In this document: piece after piece, positions 4,986 to 5,115 of the stretch
Layout: each line of letters opens with the position of its first letter
Position numbering within the stretch: the stretch's first letter is position 1
DNA from: an uncultured Enterobacter sp.
Lineage (GTDB): Bacteria; Pseudomonadota; Gammaproteobacteria; Enterobacterales; Enterobacteriaceae
DNA length: 5,115 nt
NCBI GenBank assembly: GCA_946477805.1
Contig: CAMKZP010000294.1
Coordinates: 1 to 5,115, forward strand
Reading direction: 5' to 3'
Program-made: the position numbers and the translations under genes
The notes under the pieces: model-generated
Told to the model about the DNA's origin: nothing
The model's database searches: none
Seen by the model: the letters and a program-made list of their open reading frames with translations, nothing else

Positions 4986-5019
4986 TAGGTCGGGTAAGGC
5001 GCAGCCGCCACCCGACCTA
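4986..5019. repeat. REP-like palindromic element
   Basis: TAGGTCGGGT at 4986-4995 pairs perfectly with ACCCGACCTA at 5010-5019. Inside, an AA bulge precedes a 4-bp stem GGCG/CGCC (4998-5001 and 5006-5009) closed by a CAGC loop. The bulged GC-rich palindrome, its opening and its place directly after a stop codon are typical of enterobacterial REP sequences. The outer TCGGGTA is also repeated 9 bp earlier (4981-4987). REP elements commonly stabilise upstream mRNA or bind gyrase, Pol I or IHF; here it follows the diguanylate cyclase gene. Confidence 0.75.
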
Positions 5020-5115
5020 TCAACGCGACCAGCGATCCCGCCCGGCCTCTTTCGCCCGGTATAGCGCCGCATCGGCGCGGGCAATAATCTCCGTCCCGGC
5101 CAGACCCGCAGCCAA
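5020..5115 (-). CDS. GGDEF-domain protein (putative diguanylate cyclase), C-terminal end only
   Basis: The last 31 codons before a TGA at 5020-5022 read LAAGLAGTEIIARADAALYR followed by AKEAGRDRWSR. The motif A-D-x-A-L-Y-x-A-K-x-x-G-R-D/N is the hallmark C-terminal helix of GGDEF domains, which make cyclic di-GMP from two GTP. The catalytic GG(D/E)EF loop, I-site and any sensor domain lie beyond the window, so activity and the specific family member cannot be judged. It runs in the same direction as gbpA, 233 nt upstream of it, with a REP element between, so cotranscription is not indicated. Confidence 0.85.
   Translation of the reverse strand: MAAGLAGTEIIARADAALYRAKEAGRDRWSR

Noticed and set aside
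4996..5009. REP-like palindrome as a rho-independent terminator for the GGDEF gene
   Set aside because: There is no T run after the stem on the minus strand (it continues CCCGACTAATTC). The bulged stem fits a REP element better.
1..5115. Search for a novel defence, phage, CRISPR, toxin-antitoxin or mobile system
   Set aside because: All substantial coding space belongs to recognised families. No transposase, integrase, att-like repeat, array or orphan small gene pair with a ribosome site was seen.

Overview
The window looks like chromosomal DNA from an enterobacterium, probably Enterobacter or a close relative. This rests on the order ydbH-ynbE-ydbL / feaR / feaB, which is the Escherichia coli order, on GC-rich codon choice in the housekeeping genes, and on a REP-type palindrome at the right edge. 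Genus assignment is inference from gene content and cannot be settled here.

Left block (1-595, plus strand): the last codons of ydbH, then ynbE (overlapping by ATGA) and ydbL. This is the cell-envelope unit in which an AsmA-like inner-membrane protein and a small outer-membrane lipoprotein form an intermembrane lipid-transport bridge, with YdbL as periplasmic helper.

Middle block (596-3290): feaR (minus) and feaB (plus) are divergent. FeaR is an AraC-family activator and FeaB is phenylacetaldehyde dehydrogenase, which turns aldehydes from aromatic amines into phenylacetates. The 240-bp region between them is readable. Two FeaR-type boxes (TGTCA-N8-AAA) lie 21 bp apart just upstream of a feaB promoter candidate, and an NsrR-like site lies between the -35 and -10 elements of a feaR promoter candidate. 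This matches the nitric-oxide and amine control described in E. coli. feaB ends at a clear intrinsic terminator.

Right block (3335-5115, minus strand): where E. coli K-12 carries tynA (amine oxidase) next to feaB, this window has gbpA, a four-module secreted chitin-active lytic polysaccharide monooxygenase and GlcNAc-binding protein with an intact copper site. Its start should be placed at 4786, so that the mature protein begins with the catalytic histidine. Its upstream region is very AT-rich and holds a perfect 19-bp palindrome, an 11-bp direct repeat at 90-bp spacing and a leader hairpin. A REP-like palindrome separates it from the C-terminus of a GGDEF (diguanylate cyclase) gene that runs off the window.

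I found no tRNA, rRNA, CRISPR array, insertion sequence or clearly undescribed multi-gene system. The most interesting material is regulatory (the feaR-feaB intergenic region and the gbpA leader), together with the tynA-to-gbpA difference in gene content.
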